NCBI RefSeq assembly: GCF_004358105.1
Contig: NZ_SMYL01000007.1
Coordinates: 124,001-188,000 of the forward strand
Direction of reading: 5' to 3'
Origin: Sapientia aquatica
GTDB taxonomy: Bacteria; Pseudomonadota; Gammaproteobacteria; Burkholderiales; Burkholderiaceae_D
Length of the DNA stretch: 64,000 bases
Part shown: positions 63,730 through 64,000 of the stretch, in pieces
How the letters are laid out: each line of letters opens with the position of its first letter
How positions within the stretch are numbered: position 1 is the first letter of the stretch
Translations under genes and position numbers: made by a program
Notes under the pieces: model-generated
Seen by the model: the letters and a program-made list of their open reading frames with translations, nothing else
Told to the model about the DNA's origin: nothing
The model's database searches: none

Positions 63730-64000
63730 ATGACACCTTTTTCCGCCATGACTGATCTTGAACGGTCACATAAAGGCCAGATGGAAGAAATACGCCATCA
63801 AATAGCGACAGTTGCTGCTAAATTGATTGCTGAAGATGGAGCCACTTACGCCATTGCCAAAAGCAAGGCGGCGCAGCAAGTGTTGGGAAAGAACAAAGCT
63901 GCACAAGAGGTTTTGCCCGATAACGAGACAATTGATCAACAAATTCACGTTTATAACCAATTGTTTTTATCGCACAGCCAGCCGCAACGTCTGCTGCATT
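63730..64000 (+). CDS. Conserved protein next to mpl, truncated by window edge
   Basis: An open frame from ATG 63730 runs off the end after 90 codons. The visible part begins MTPFSAMTDLERSHKGQM and contains RHQIATVAAKLIAEDGATYAIAKSKAAQQ, then ETIDQQIHVYNQLFLSH. This matches a conserved family divergent from mpl in Burkholderiales, which I recall is sometimes wrongly named as a Mur ligase; the visible sequence has no Mur motif. An internal ATG at 63748 is possible. The function cannot be judged from the fragment. Confidence 0.75.
   Translation, partial: MTPFSAMTDLERSHKGQMEEIRHQIATVAAKLIAEDGATYAIAKSKAAQQVLGKNKAAQEVLPDNETIDQQIHVYNQLFLSHSQPQRLLH

Overview
The window looks like chromosomal DNA of a betaproteobacterium of the order Burkholderiales. 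A moderately GC-rich member of the Oxalobacteraceae (Undibacterium-like) fits best, but the genus is an inference. The support is gene order: pilB-pilC-pilD-coaE-zapD-yacG, rplU-rpmA-obgE-proB with a CNP1-like gene, rppH and proS, ffh-ypjD-PP0621-pilS-pilR-ampD, aroQ-accB-accC-prmA-DUF3426, and mpl-yqiA-ubiC-rnb-tonB-aroE-mtgA. Lysine/alanine-rich H1-like and SWIB proteins fit the same group. I see no rRNA, tRNA, CRISPR array, insertion sequence or prophage. Coding density is high and no gene looks broken.

Layout. 35-1682: an F420-type NADP oxidoreductase divergent from a LysR regulator. 1685-6155 (minus strand): an accessory block with an ANTAR response regulator, an ECF sigma factor, its RskA-type anti-sigma factor, a DUF3034 outer-membrane protein, a secreted truncated hemoglobin and a cupredoxin-like protein. 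A diguanylate cyclase with a long structured leader lies divergently upstream (6258-7534). 7575-14728: a very large SNF2 helicase, argJ, a DUF815 ATPase overlapping mutT, and yacG. 14749-20230: zapD, coaE, pilD, pilC, pilB. 20371-22696: a CNNM/CorC-type protein and ispB. 22958-29494: rplU promoter, rplU, rpmA, a hairpin-rich spacer, obgE, proB, CNP1-like, rppH, proS. 29577-32309: a lytic transglycosylase, a SWIB protein with an H1-like tail, ffh. 32695-37775: ypjD, PP0621 family, pilS, pilR, ampD. 37776-42488: class Ia ribonucleotide reductase nrdA-nrdB behind a pair of NrdR boxes. 42489-44080: a long AT-rich spacer and a histone H1-like gene containing a 66-bp tandem repeat. 44311-46923: yggT, then a PstS-like secreted protein and a porin-like barrel. 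47022-49876: ribokinase, nucleoside hydrolase and an isopenicillin-N-synthase-like oxygenase. 50052-54968: DUF3426 protein, prmA, accC, accB, aroQ. 55512-56126: an orphan chaperone-usher-type pilin. 56208-63497: the cell-wall/shikimate/ubiquinone operon. 63730 to the edge: a truncated conserved gene divergent from mpl.

How it fits together. Most genes are core functions: translation and secretion, fatty-acid initiation, peptidoglycan synthesis and recycling, shikimate/ubiquinone synthesis, deoxynucleotide supply and type IV pili. PilB, PilC and PilD are here, and the PilS/PilR pair that normally controls pilA lies about 14 kb away, but pilA is absent. The less ordinary parts are the sigma-factor-linked heme/copper block (1685-6155), the nucleoside-salvage cluster with a 2-oxoglutarate-type oxygenase (47022-49876), the PstS-like/porin pair, the two eukaryote-flavoured nucleoid proteins, and several structured untranslated regions (6258-6598, 23752-24046, 37839-38234).
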